DNA from: Rhizobiaceae bacterium
Lineage (GTDB): Bacteria; Pseudomonadota; Alphaproteobacteria; Rhizobiales; Rhizobiaceae
DNA: 64,000 bases
Reading direction: 5' to 3'
Assembly (NCBI GenBank): GCA_019635715.1
Contig: JAHBYY010000012.1
Span: forward strand, 1 to 64,000
Shown: one piece after another, positions 39,509 to 48,246 of the stretch
Numbering within the stretch: position 1 is the stretch's first letter
How the letters are laid out: every line of letters starts with the position of its first letter
Translations under genes and position numbers: made by a program
Notes under the pieces: generated by a model
What the model was told of the DNA's origin: nothing
The model's input: the letters and a program-made list of their open reading frames with translations, nothing else
The model's database searches: none

Positions 39509-40294
39509 TCATAGCCGGTGTAGCTGCATGCCGCCGCCTATGTGGTAGATGTCGCCCGTGCTGAACGGCATGCTGCCGGTCGCCAGCGTCGCCACGGCGC
39601 GGCCGATGTCCTCGGGCTGCCCCCAGCGGCGAATGGCAGAGAGCTGGCCGGCGTCGACCTGGACGGAGTATTTCTCGTAGACGTCGGCCGTCATGTCGGT
39701 CTGGATCAGCCCGGGCCGGATCTCGTGGACATGGATGCCGGCCTCGGCAAGCCGGATCGCGAATTGCTGCGAGGCCATCGAGAGCCCCGCCTTGGAGATG
39801 CAGTACGGCCCCTTTTCCGGCGAGACCAGCCCGGCATTGGCCGAGGTGATGGTGACGATCGAGCGCTCGAGGCCTCCTTGCGGCCTGGACAGCATGGCAC
39901 GCGCCACCGCCTGGGTCAGGAAGAAGGTGCCGCGCAGATTGATGCCGATCAGCCGGTCGAACGCCTGCTCGGTCACCTCCAGCAGATCCCCGCGCACGGA
40001 GACCTGGACACCGGCGTTGTTGACGAGGCAGGCCACCTGGCCGAGATCGCCTTCGATGCGGGCAATGAAGTCCGCGTTCCCGGCGGTCTCTGCGATATCG
40101 CGCTGATAGAAGCCAGCGCGCCGCCCGGACGAACGCACCGCATCGAGCGTCGCGCGCGCATTCGCGTCGTCGACGAGATCGACGACCGCGACATCGAAGC
40201 CGGCCGCGGCAAGTTCGCCGCAGATGGCACGCCCGATGCCACGGCGGCCGCCGGTGACGATCGCCAACCCACGTTCGGGCCGGCCTTCGGGCAC
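39509..40294 (-). CDS. SDR-family oxidoreductase (3-ketoacyl-ACP reductase-like)
   Basis: A short-chain dehydrogenase of 261 residues when started at GTG 40294, which has GAGGAG 6 bases upstream; an ATG at 40339 adds 15 residues without a clear ribosome-binding site. The cofactor motif is TGGRRGIGRAI, then NNAG, catalytic serine in TITSANAG and YCISKAG. Despite the FabG-like annotation the subgroup usually acts on sugars or small alcohols. It lies directly after the CoA-transferase gene, sharing its LacI-controlled promoter. Confidence 0.87.
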   Translation of the reverse strand: MPEGRPERGLAIVTGGRRGIGRAICGELAAAGFDVAVVDLVDDANARATLDAVRSSGRRAGFYQRDIAETAGNADFIARIEGDLGQVACLVNNAGVQVSVRGDLLEVTEQAFDRLIGINLRGTFFLTQAVARAMLSRPQGGLERSIVTITSANAGLVSPEKGPYCISKAGLSMASQQFAIRLAEAGIHVHEIRPGLIQTDMTADVYEKYSVQVDAGQLSAIRRWGQPEDIGRAVATLATGSMPFSTGDIYHIGGGMQLHRL

Positions 40295-40341
40295 GCCGCG
40301 CTCCTCGCCCGGCGCGCTCCTAGCGGAATCGACAAGCATCG

Positions 40342-41556
40342 TCAGGACGCCTTCTTCTCGAGCGCCTGATCGTCTCGGGAGGCGACCACCGCGCCGCTGC
40401 TCAGCAAGGCCTGCGCTTCGCTCTCGGCATATCCGAGCTCGCCGAGAATCGCGCGCGTATGCTCGCCGATCTCGAGCGCCAGCACGCGAAGCTCAGGCAC
40501 TTCTCCGTCGTAGCGGTTGGGATGATTGACGAGGTGGATCGTGCGGCCGCGCAGTGTGATCTTCCGAAAGACCTGCGCATGGACGAGCTGCGGATCGGCG
40601 AGCAGATCGTCGTAGTAGCTGATCGGCGCCCACCATATGCCGTGGCGGTCGAAGCGCTCCGCCAGGTCAGCGACACGGTATCTCGCGGTGGCGCCCGCCA
40701 GACGGCGGGCATAGTCGTCGCGCTCCACATAGCGGTCGACGCCGGCGACCTCATCCAGCTCCGGGCTTTCGAGTGCTTCGGCAAGCGTCCCGGCGTCGCA
40801 GAGCGAGACCACCACATGGCCGTCGCTGGCGGGATAGACGCCATAGGGAGCCGAATGGAACCAGGTGGCCAGGTTCTTCTGGCGCTTCAGCACGTCGCGC
40901 GTCATGCCGCCGGCGAAATAGTTCACCAGCGGTTCGCCCTGCAGGTCGATCGCGGAGTTGATCAGGCTCGCCTCGACGCGGGTGCCCTTGCCGTCGCGCA
41001 GCCGGCGCACCAGCGCGCCGAGAATGCCCATGGCGAGCAGCGCGCCGCCATGCTGATCGACGATCGCCGCACCGACCGGCGTCGGCCCGCCATCGGGCGT
41101 GCCGGTGACGCTCATCAGCCCGGAACGCGCCTGGGCAAGCAGGTCCTGCCCCGGCTTTTGCGCCATCGGTCCGGTCGAGCCGAAACCGCTGGCCGAGGCG
41201 AAGATGAGATTTGGATTGAGCGCGGCGAGCGCGGCCTCATCGAAGCCCAGCTTGGCGAACACGCCGGGACGAAAGTTCTCCATCACGACATCGGCCCCGG
41301 CGATGAGCCGGCGCGCCACTTCCTTGCCGGCCTCGCTCTTCAGGTCGATGCCGATCGACCGCTTGTTGCGGTTGGCGCAGAGATAGAAGCCGCTGATGCC
41401 CTCGACATAGACGTCGGCACCCGACCAGCGCCGCTCATGCGCGCCATCGACCGGCTCGACCTTGATGACGTCGGCGCCCATATCGGCAAGGTACTGCGCG
41501 CCGGCGGGGCCCTGCAGGAAATGGCAGAAGCTGACGATCTTGATCCCGCTGAGCAA
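40342..41556 (-). CDS. CaiB/BaiF-family CoA-transferase
   Basis: A class III CoA-transferase of about 404 residues. ADMGADVIKVEPVDGAHER (near 30-45), NRNKRSIGIDLKSEAG and the catalytic aspartate in AAIVDQHGGALLAMG (about 166) are characteristic. It moves CoA from an acyl-CoA donor to a carboxylic acid. The start is probably the TTG at 41556, which follows GGGGAGGAG; the ATG at 41571 has no ribosome-binding site. With the crotonase in the same gene set it implies that the pathway activates an acid to a CoA ester. It is the first gene of the unit below the operator at 41594. Confidence 0.88.
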   Translation of the reverse strand: MLSGIKIVSFCHFLQGPAGAQYLADMGADVIKVEPVDGAHERRWSGADVYVEGISGFYLCANRNKRSIGIDLKSEAGKEVARRLIAGADVVMENFRPGVFAKLGFDEAALAALNPNLIFASASGFGSTGPMAQKPGQDLLAQARSGLMSVTGTPDGGPTPVGAAIVDQHGGALLAMGILGALVRRLRDGKGTRVEASLINSAIDLQGEPLVNYFAGGMTRDVLKRQKNLATWFHSAPYGVYPASDGHVVVSLCDAGTLAEALESPELDEVAGVDRYVERDDYARRLAGATARYRVADLAERFDRHGIWWAPISYYDDLLADPQLVHAQVFRKITLRGRTIHLVNHPNRYDGEVPELRVLALEIGEHTRAILGELGYAESEAQALLSSGAVVASRDDQALEKKAS

Positions 41557-41593
41557 CGTGCTCCTCCCCATGATTTCGGCGGTCGAACTTTGT

Positions 41594-41628
41594 GAAAACG
41601 TTTTCTTGCTTTTCTTGTGGGCTGTCAA
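41594..41628 (-). promoter_or_regulatory. promoter with overlapping LacI-type operator, copy 2
   Basis: Minus-strand TTGACA (41623-41628), a 17-base spacer and GAAAAC (41600-41605) form a promoter for the CoA-transferase unit. The perfect 12-bp palindrome GAAAACGTTTTC (41594-41605) covers the -10 box, a repressing arrangement. Confidence 0.65.
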
Positions 41629-41691
41629 GCTGGAAAATGAGGCTTTCGGGCTAAAATTAATGCGACATTCGGGAATATCCGTTATGCAGAA

Positions 41692-41709
41692 TGAGAAAAC
41701 GCTTTCTCA
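41692..41709. promoter_or_regulatory. LacI-type operator, copy 3
   Basis: TGAGAAAACGCTTTCTCA is an 18-bp palindrome with one mispaired position, 23 bases upstream of the lacI-type start, suggesting autoregulation. Confidence 0.7.
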
Positions 41710-41732
41710 CGAGTCGGCGCCTGGAGATCTTC

Positions 41733-42758
41733 ATGGATAGCGAGGCCGGAGGTGCCAAGCTGATCGACGTGGCCAAGCGGGCGAGCTGCTCCCCGGCCAC
41801 GGTTTCGCGCGTGCTGAACGGCAACCCCACCGTGAACGAGGAGGTGCGCGAGCGGGTGCTGCGGGCGGCGCGCGAGCTGGGCTATGTGCCGAACGGTTCT
41901 GCCCGCGCGCTGCGCTCGACGCGGACCCGGCTGGTTGGCGCGATCATCCCGACCCTTGCCCACGCCATCTACGCGACCATGGTCGACGGGCTGCAGGCCA
42001 GGCTCGCCGAGAAGGACGTCTCGCTGATCATCAATACGTCGACCTACGACATCGACCTCGAATATGAGCAGGCGCGGCTGCTGGTCGAGCGCGGCGTCGA
42101 GTCGATCGTGCTCGTCGGCTCGCTGCACCGGCCGGAGACGCTTGCCTTGCTGGAGCAGAAGCGGGTGGGGTACGTCTTCACCTATACGTCGGACGCCGCC
42201 GAGCCCGGCGCGGCGGTCGGCTTCGACAACGAAAAGGCCGGGCGAACGGCCGCCCGCTATCTGCTCGACCTCGGCCACACCCGTCTCGGCATGATCGCCG
42301 GCATCACTCAGGACAACGACCGCGCCAAGGGGCGCCTCGACGGCTTTCTCAAGGAGCTTGCCGCCGTCGGCATCGACCGCGCGAAGGTGCCGGTGCTCGA
42401 AGCCGCCTACCGGCTGGACGACGGCCGTTCGCGCATGGGCGAGCTGATGTCGAGGCCGCAGCGCCCCACTGCCGTGTTCTGCGGCAGCGACATCCTGGCG
42501 GCGGGTGCGATCAAGCATTGCCACGACAATGGCATCGCCGTGCCGAGGGACGTTTCCGTCATGGGATTCGACAATCTGGAGATCGCCGAGCTCACCTCGC
42601 CCGAGCTGACGACGCTGGAGGTGCCGGCGCGCGACATGGGCCGGCTTGCCGCCGACTACATCCTCGCCTCGCCGCTGCAACGGCGGCACCTGCGACAGAG
42701 GGAACTGGCGATCCGGCTGATCGTCAGAGGAAGCACCGCACCGGCACCGGCCCGCTGA
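41733..42758 (+). CDS. LacI-family transcriptional regulator
   Basis: A 341-residue repressor. The DNA-binding helix-turn-helix (about 9-30: KLIDVAKRASCSPATVSRVL) is followed by hinge helix NGSARALRSTRT (about 55-66) and a periplasmic-binding-protein-like ligand domain from about 68 (LVGAIIPTLAHAIYATMVDG) with the family motif VMGFDNLEIAELTSP near 285. ATG 41733 follows CTGGAG. It is divergent from the CoA-transferase unit. Matching palindromes at three sites make it the obvious regulator of the ten-gene cluster. The inducer is probably the sugar or polyol brought in by the RbsABC-like importer. Confidence 0.92.
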   Translation: MDSEAGGAKLIDVAKRASCSPATVSRVLNGNPTVNEEVRERVLRAARELGYVPNGSARALRSTRTRLVGAIIPTLAHAIYATMVDGLQARLAEKDVSLIINTSTYDIDLEYEQARLLVERGVESIVLVGSLHRPETLALLEQKRVGYVFTYTSDAAEPGAAVGFDNEKAGRTAARYLLDLGHTRLGMIAGITQDNDRAKGRLDGFLKELAAVGIDRAKVPVLEAAYRLDDGRSRMGELMSRPQRPTAVFCGSDILAAGAIKHCHDNGIAVPRDVSVMGFDNLEIAELTSPELTTLEVPARDMGRLAADYILASPLQRRHLRQRELAIRLIVRGSTAPAPAR

Positions 42759-42814
42759 AGCGCGGCGTATGCCGGCACCCGGCGCCGAGCGCCCCGCGCC
42801 CGACTGAACAAGCG

Positions 42815-42860
42815 GCTGACCGCGTTCCGCGGCTGTGCCGGCTGGAAAAGGCCGGTCAGC
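42815..42860. terminator. hairpin between convergent lacI and potA-like genes
   Basis: The inverted repeat GCTGACCG (42815-42822) / CGGTCAGC (42853-42860) spans the PotA-like stop codon and could serve as a bidirectional terminator. The 30-base loop can form smaller GC-rich hairpins. No T-run is present. Confidence 0.3.
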
Positions 42861-43932
42861 AAAATGCCCGGGCAGACGACGGGTCGAAACCCAGCCAGAC
42901 CGCATTGCCGCTTTGCAGTCCCGCCGCCGACTCGTGGCCAAAGGGGAGCCGGATCGCCACCTGCTCGCGGGTTTCCGTCTCGGCCTGGACATGCGTGTTG
43001 TTGCCGAGGAACGTCACGTCCCTGACGGTCGCCGCCAGCGATCTCGGCTTCTCGGCGCGGAAGAGCGAGATGCGCTCGGGCCGCAGCATCAACGCCACAT
43101 CCCGGCCGGGCCCCGCATCACCATGCGTGGGCACGGCGGAAACCATGAAGCCGTTGCCGAGCCGGATGTCGGCCCGGCCGTCGCCGGCGCGTTCGACGCG
43201 GCCCTTGAGGAAGTCGCTGTCGCCGATGAACTCGGCGACGAAGCGGGTGCGCGGCTCGGCGTAAAGCTCCGTCCCGGTGCCGACCTGGTCGATCTCGCCC
43301 TGGCTGAACACCGCAATGCGATCGGAAAGCCTCAGCGCCTCCTCCTGATCGTGAGTGACGTAGAGGATGGTCACGCCGGTCTCCTGGTGAATGCGCTTGA
43401 TCTCGAACTGGATCTCCTCGCGCAGCTTCTTGTCGAGCGCCGACAGCGGCTCGTCCATGAGCAGGACCGGCGGGTCGTAGGCGAGCGCCCGCGCAAGCGC
43501 CACGCGCTGCTGCTGTCCGCCCGACATCTTTGCCGGCATGCGGTCGGCAAAGCCCTCGAGCCGCACCAGTTTGAGCGCGCGGCTGACGGTCGCGTCGATC
43601 TCGGCCTTGGGCTTGCGGCGGACTCTCAGCGGAAAGGCGACGTTTTCGCCGACCGAGAGATGCGGGAACAGCGTGTAGCGCTGGAACACCATGCCGATGT
43701 TGCGCTTGTGCGAGGGCGTATCGAGCAGTGTCCGGCCTTCGAGCAGGATGTCGCCCGAGGTCGGTTCCTGGAGGCCGGCCAGAATGTAGAGCGTCGTGCT
43801 CTTGCCCGATCCCGAGGGTCCGAGAAAGGTCATGAACTCGCCCTTGGCAATGTCGAGCTCGACGTCGCGCACGGCGACGACGTCGCCATACTGTTTGCGG
43901 ATGTTGCGTATCTGGAGGAACGGCGCGGTCAT
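42856..43932 (-). CDS. spermidine/putrescine-type ABC transporter ATP-binding protein
   Basis: A 358-residue PotA-like ATPase: Walker A GPSGSGKST from residue 38, FQRYTLFPH, signature MSGGQQQR (about 138), Walker B VLLMDEP (about 159) and a C-terminal TOBE domain with VALMLRPERISLF. Its ATG overlaps the PotC-like stop (ATGA at 43929-43932). It is the last gene of the nine-gene operon starting at 51672. Confidence 0.92.
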   Translation of the reverse strand: MTAPFLQIRNIRKQYGDVVAVRDVELDIAKGEFMTFLGPSGSGKSTTLYILAGLQEPTSGDILLEGRTLLDTPSHKRNIGMVFQRYTLFPHLSVGENVAFPLRVRRKPKAEIDATVSRALKLVRLEGFADRMPAKMSGGQQQRVALARALAYDPPVLLMDEPLSALDKKLREEIQFEIKRIHQETGVTILYVTHDQEEALRLSDRIAVFSQGEIDQVGTGTELYAEPRTRFVAEFIGDSDFLKGRVERAGDGRADIRLGNGFMVSAVPTHGDAGPGRDVALMLRPERISLFRAEKPRSLAATVRDVTFLGNNTHVQAETETREQVAIRLPFGHESAAGLQSGNAVWLGFDPSSARAFC

Positions 43933-44729
43933 CGCTTCAACGCTTTTCGCACAAGCAGACTGAGCAGCATCAGTCCAACGGTTAGCAGCACGAGCAGCGT
44001 GGATGCGGCCGCGATCACCGGCGTCAGATCCTGGCGCAGCGTCGTCCAGATCTTGACCGGCAGCGTCTGCAATGTCGGGCTCGCCATGAAGATCGCCACC
44101 ACCACCTCGTCCCATGAGACGAGGAACGAGAAGACCGCGGCGGCGAAGAGCCCGTGGCTGATCGCCGGAAGCGTGACGCGCAGCCTCGCTTCCCAGGGGC
44201 TCGCTCCGCACAGGATCGCCGCGTCCTCAATCGACTTGTCGAAGCCTTCGAGCGCGTTGCTGATCGAGATGATCGAAAACGGCAATGCGAGCACCAGATG
44301 CGCCAGCACGAAGCCGACGAAGGTGCCGCTCAGACCGATGCGCAGGAAAAAGGCGTAGAGCGCCACCGCCAGCACCACCACGGGCAGGATCATCGGCGTG
44401 ATGAAGAGCGCGCGCAGCGCCTCGCGGCCCCGGAAGCGGCCTCTCGTCAGCGAGAGCGAGGCGAGCAGGCCGAGCACGACCGACAGGATGGTGACGGCGC
44501 CCGCCACCTTGGCGCTTACCCAGGCCGACTGCAGCCAGCGGGGGTCGGCGAACAGATCCTCATACCAGCGCAGGGTCCAGCCCGGCGGCGGGAAGATCAG
44601 CCATTGCGACGAGCCGAAGGAGAGCGCCGCGATGAAGATGATGGGCAGCAGCAGGAACAGCGTCACCAGCGCGGTGATCGACACCAGCATCCATTTCCAC
44701 CAGCCCAGACGGTCGAAATCGAGCAGCAT
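43929..44729 (-). CDS. PotC-like ABC transporter permease
   Basis: A 266-residue permease with six hydrophobic helices and EAA-loop SIEDAAILCGASPWEARLRV (about 175-194). ATG 44729, two bases after the PotB-like stop. Partner of the PotB-like subunit and the PotA-like ATPase. Confidence 0.92.
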   Translation of the reverse strand: MLLDFDRLGWWKWMLVSITALVTLFLLLPIIFIAALSFGSSQWLIFPPPGWTLRWYEDLFADPRWLQSAWVSAKVAGAVTILSVVLGLLASLSLTRGRFRGREALRALFITPMILPVVVLAVALYAFFLRIGLSGTFVGFVLAHLVLALPFSIISISNALEGFDKSIEDAAILCGASPWEARLRVTLPAISHGLFAAAVFSFLVSWDEVVVAIFMASPTLQTLPVKIWTTLRQDLTPVIAAASTLLVLLTVGLMLLSLLVRKALKR

Positions 44730-44731
44730 GG

Positions 44732-45613
44732 TCAATTCCCCTGCTGCCCCAGCCGCCCGACGCCGAACAGCCGAAGCTGCAGCGCGTAGATGGCGAGCGT
44801 CACCACGAGCAGGACGAAGGCCGCGGCGCCACCCATGCCCCAGTTGACCAGCGACTGGACGAACTGTGCGATCATCTCGGCCAGCATCATGTTGGAGGTG
44901 CCGCCGAGCAGCGCCGGCGTGACGAAGTAGCCGAGCGACATCACGAACACCATCAGCGCGCCGGCCGCGACACCGGGCAGCGCCAGCGGAATGAGGATGC
45001 GGGTGAGGCACTGCCAGCGCGTGGCGCCGCAGACCGACGCGGCCTGCGGGATGGCGGGATCGATCGCCTTGATGACGCCGCGCAGCGGCAGGATGACGAA
45101 GGGCAGCATGATGTAGGTCATGCCGATGGTGACGCCGGTCAGATTGTTCACCAGCGCCAGCGGCTGGTCGATGACGCCGAGGTTGATCAGCGTGCGGTTG
45201 ATGAAGCCGGTGCGCTGCAGGAGCACCATCCAGGCGTAGGTGCGCGCCAGGAGATTGGTCCACATCGACAGCAGAATGACGGCGAAGACCACCGCCGCCC
45301 AGCGCCGCGGCATGATCGCCAGCGTCCAGGCCACGGGAAAGCCGATGACGACGGAGAGCACCGTCACCACCGCCGACACCAGGAAGGTGTTGAGGAAGAT
45401 GCGAAGATAGGTCGTCGATCCGAGCAGCGCGGCGTAGTTGCCAAGGCCCGGCTCGGGCTCGAGCACGCTGCGCAGCAGCAGCGCCAGCACCGGCAGCACG
45501 AAGAAGGCGAGCAGCAGCAGCAGAGCCGGCACGGCGTAGCCGATGCCGCTTACCCGCCAATACGACATCGAAGCGAAGGCGCTGTTCCCCCGCGTATCCG
45601 CGACGATCGCCAC
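44732..45613 (-). CDS. PotB-like ABC transporter permease
   Basis: A 293-residue permease with six helices. The EAA loop reads PQAASVCGATRWQCLTRILI (about 189-208). It begins with GTG 45613 preceded by GGGAGAAG. Two strong hairpins separate it from the binding-protein gene upstream. Confidence 0.9.
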   Translation of the reverse strand: MAIVADTRGNSAFASMSYWRVSGIGYAVPALLLLLAFFVLPVLALLLRSVLEPEPGLGNYAALLGSTTYLRIFLNTFLVSAVVTVLSVVIGFPVAWTLAIMPRRWAAVVFAVILLSMWTNLLARTYAWMVLLQRTGFINRTLINLGVIDQPLALVNNLTGVTIGMTYIMLPFVILPLRGVIKAIDPAIPQAASVCGATRWQCLTRILIPLALPGVAAGALMVFVMSLGYFVTPALLGGTSNMMLAEMIAQFVQSLVNWGMGGAAAFVLLVVTLAIYALQLRLFGVGRLGQQGN

Positions 45614-45636
45614 GGCTCTTCTCCCGCTGCGGTTTC

Positions 45637-45708
45637 GGCGGCGCGCCTGGCGCGCGCCGCCTCGATTGGGACGTTGCTGGCAACCGGTGTAGCTGGAACC
45701 CGGTTGCC
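45637..45708 (-). terminator. two tandem intercistronic stem-loops
   Basis: GGCGGCGCGC (45637-45646) / GCGCGCCGCC (45652-45661) makes a 10-bp stem, and GGCAACCGG (45679-45687) / CCGGTTGCC (45700-45708) a 9-bp stem. Both lie between the binding-protein stop and the PotB-like start. They probably stabilise the upstream mRNA and limit read-through into the permease genes; neither has a T-run. Confidence 0.5.
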
Positions 45709-45718
45709 CCGCGTCATG

Positions 45719-46729
45719 CTATTGAGCCTGCCAAGCGTACCAGCGCTCGCCGATGGCGTCGCGGTTTTCGGCCCAGTAGTTCATGTCGGCGTTGATCTGG
45801 CTCGCCGTCTGCGCGTCGGGCAGCGTCTTGCGCACCGCCTCGTCCATCAGGGCCGGCGAGTCGAGGTTGGTCGGCGCATAGCCGGTCGCGACCGCAATAT
45901 CCTTCTGTCCCTCGGCGCTGGTGGCAAGCGCGATGAACTTCATCGCCGCCTCCTTGTTCTTGCTGCCCTTCGGCACGACGAGCGAGTCGGCCGCCGTGAT
46001 GTTCTGGTCCCAGGATGTCTCTACGTTGACGCCGGTCTGGGCGAGCGCGGTCAGGCGGCCGTTCCAGAAGCTGCCGAACGGTGCTTCCGCCGAGGCGAGA
46101 AGCTGCTGCGACTGCGCGCCGCTGGTCCACCAGACGATGTCGCCCTTGATGGTGTCGAGCTTCTTGAAGGCGCGGTCGAGATCGAGCGGGTAGAGCTTGT
46201 CGGCGGCAACACCGTCGGCGAGCAGCGCCGCCTCGATGACGCCTGGCGCCGACCATTTGTAGAAGGCGCGCTTACCGGGGAACTTCGCGGTGTCGAACAG
46301 ATCGGCCCAGGTCTTCGGGCAGGCGCCGACGGCATCCTTGGCGCAGCCGATGACGAAGGAATAGTAGAAGCTGCCGACCGAGTGGTCGGTGACGAAGCGC
46401 GGGTCGAGCCTGGACTTGTCGATGATGGTGAAATCGAGCGGCTCGAGCAGGCCCGCCTTGCCTGCCTGCACGGCATAGTCGCCTTCGACGTCGACCACGT
46501 CCCAGGTGGTGCTGCCGGCTTCGACCATCGCCTTGATCTTGCCGTAGTCGGTCGGCCCGTCCTGCAGGACGTTGATGCCGGACTGGCCGGCGAACTTGTC
46601 GGCCCAGGCCGCCTTCTGCGCGTCCTGGGTGGTGCCGCCCCAACTGGTGAACACCAGATCGGCGGCGGAGGCGGCGGCCGGCAGACCGAGGACGGCGGCG
46701 AAGGCCGCCAGGATGATTGCGCGTCTCAT
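45719..46729 (-). CDS. PotD-like ABC transporter substrate-binding protein
   Basis: A 336-residue periplasmic protein with signal peptide (about 1-22, ending ASAADL). LVFTSWGGTTQDAQKAAWA and WDVVDVEGDYAVQAGKAGLLEPLD are typical of the putrescine/spermidine-type and related binding proteins, and IVWWTSGAQSQQLLASAEAPF lines the ligand pocket. ATG 46729. The operon's oxygenase genes argue that the ligand is a nitrogen-containing xenobiotic- or plant-like small molecule rather than a polyamine; this is inference. Confidence 0.9.
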   Translation of the reverse strand: MRRAIILAAFAAVLGLPAAASAADLVFTSWGGTTQDAQKAAWADKFAGQSGINVLQDGPTDYGKIKAMVEAGSTTWDVVDVEGDYAVQAGKAGLLEPLDFTIIDKSRLDPRFVTDHSVGSFYYSFVIGCAKDAVGACPKTWADLFDTAKFPGKRAFYKWSAPGVIEAALLADGVAADKLYPLDLDRAFKKLDTIKGDIVWWTSGAQSQQLLASAEAPFGSFWNGRLTALAQTGVNVETSWDQNITAADSLVVPKGSKNKEAAMKFIALATSAEGQKDIAVATGYAPTNLDSPALMDEAVRKTLPDAQTASQINADMNYWAENRDAIGERWYAWQAQ

Positions 46730-46773
46730 GTCGAATGTTCCCTTTGTTTTCGTTGCGGTGATCAGGTCCCGGT

Positions 46774-48246
46774 TCACCGCATCACGAACGGATCGGGGAT
46801 CGGATCGTCGGAGGTCCGAAGCCAAACCGTCTTGGTGCGGGTGAAATCGAGCGCCGCGGCGAGCCCGCCCTCGCGGCCGTGGCCGGACTGGCCATAGCCG
46901 CCGAACGGCGCGATGGGTGACACGGCGCGGTAGGTGTTGACCCAGACGATGCCGGCACGGATGCGCCGGATCATGCGATGGGCGCGCGACAGGTCGCGGG
47001 TGAACACACCCGAGGCGAGGCCGAAGGGCGTGTCGTTGGCGAGCCTCACCGCCTCGTCCTCGGTTTCGAAGGCGAGCACGGACAGAACCGGGCCAAACAG
47101 CTCGCGCTCCAGCGAGGCCGCCTTGACGGCCGAGCAGTCGAGGATGGTGGGCGGGTAGAAGAAGCCGGCACCTTCGCGCGCTCTGCCGCCGGCCACGAGC
47201 ATCGCGCCGGCGTCGACCGACTGAGCCACGACCTCCCCGATCAGTTCGCGCTGCCGCGCCGTGCAGAGCGGTCCGACTTCCGTCTCCATTTCCAGCGGCG
47301 GGCCGATGCGCACACGCTCGGCGCGCTCCTTGAGGATGGCAAGGAACCGGTCCTTGATCGAAGCCTCGACGATCAGCCGCGAGCCGGCGACACAGCTCTG
47401 GCCCGTCGCCGCGAATATGCCGGCCACCTGGGCGTTGGCCGCGCTTTCCAGATCGGCGTCGGCGAAGACGATGAAGGGCGACTTGCCGCCGAGTTCGAGC
47501 GAGGTGCTGGCGAGATTTTCCGCCGAGTTGCGTACCACCTGTCGAGCGGCGGCGGGTCCGCCGGTGAAGGCGACATGCGCGACCTTCGGGTGGCGGGTGA
47601 GTGCCGCGCCGCAGGTGGCTCCGAAGCCGGTGACGACATTGACCACGCCTGCCGGGAAGCCGGCCTCATGCACCAGCCGGGCGAATTCCAGGAGCGGCGC
47701 CGGACCGTCCTCCGAGGCTTTCACCACAAGCGTGCAACCGGCGGCCAGCGCCGGACCGATCTTCACGGCCGCAAGGAAGAGCTGGCTGTTCCAGGGCACG
47801 ATCGCCGCCACGACGCCGATCGGCTCGCGGCGCAGCCACACTTCCATGTCGGGCTTGTCGATGGGCAGGTGCGCGCCCTCGATCTTGTCGGCGAGCCCGG
47901 CGTAGTAGCGGTAATAGTCGGCGACATAGGCGATCTGCGCCGATGTCTCGCGGATGATTTTGCCGGTGTCGCGCGTCTCGAGCTCGGCGAGCGTCCGTGC
48001 GTTCCCGGAAACCAGCTCGGCGAGACGGTAGAGCAGCTTGCCGCGCGCCGTCGCGCTCAGCGCCGGCCACGGCCCCTGGTGCAGCGCCCGGTGCGCCGCC
48101 TCGACCGCCCGGTCGACATCGGCCTCGCGCGCCTCCGGCATCGTCGCCCAGGCCTCCCCGGTCGCCGGATCGAGGCTGGGGAAGCCGTGATCCGCGTCCT
48201 CGAAGCGGCCGTCGATGAACTGCTGGAAGCGGCGCATCGCAGTCAT
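46774..48246 (-). CDS. NAD(P)-dependent aldehyde dehydrogenase
   Basis: A 490-residue aldehyde dehydrogenase with IVPWNSQLFLAAVKIGPAL, FTGGPAAARQV, ELGGKSPFIVFADADLE (general base) and GQSCVAGSRL with the catalytic cysteine at about 290. The C-terminal PFGGYGQSGHGREGG is normal. ATG 48246 overlaps the monooxygenase stop by 4 bases (ATGA), so it is coupled to it. It probably oxidises an aldehyde released by ring opening or oxidative cleavage. Confidence 0.93.
   Translation of the reverse strand: MTAMRRFQQFIDGRFEDADHGFPSLDPATGEAWATMPEAREADVDRAVEAAHRALHQGPWPALSATARGKLLYRLAELVSGNARTLAELETRDTGKIIRETSAQIAYVADYYRYYAGLADKIEGAHLPIDKPDMEVWLRREPIGVVAAIVPWNSQLFLAAVKIGPALAAGCTLVVKASEDGPAPLLEFARLVHEAGFPAGVVNVVTGFGATCGAALTRHPKVAHVAFTGGPAAARQVVRNSAENLASTSLELGGKSPFIVFADADLESAANAQVAGIFAATGQSCVAGSRLIVEASIKDRFLAILKERAERVRIGPPLEMETEVGPLCTARQRELIGEVVAQSVDAGAMLVAGGRAREGAGFFYPPTILDCSAVKAASLERELFGPVLSVLAFETEDEAVRLANDTPFGLASGVFTRDLSRAHRMIRRIRAGIVWVNTYRAVSPIAPFGGYGQSGHGREGGLAAALDFTRTKTVWLRTSDDPIPDPFVMR

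Noticed and set aside
36619-39564. 981-residue plus-strand open frame antisense to the ALDH and RbsA-type genes
   Set aside because: It crosses two clearly coding genes and their intergenic gap, and its composition is that of a shadow frame.
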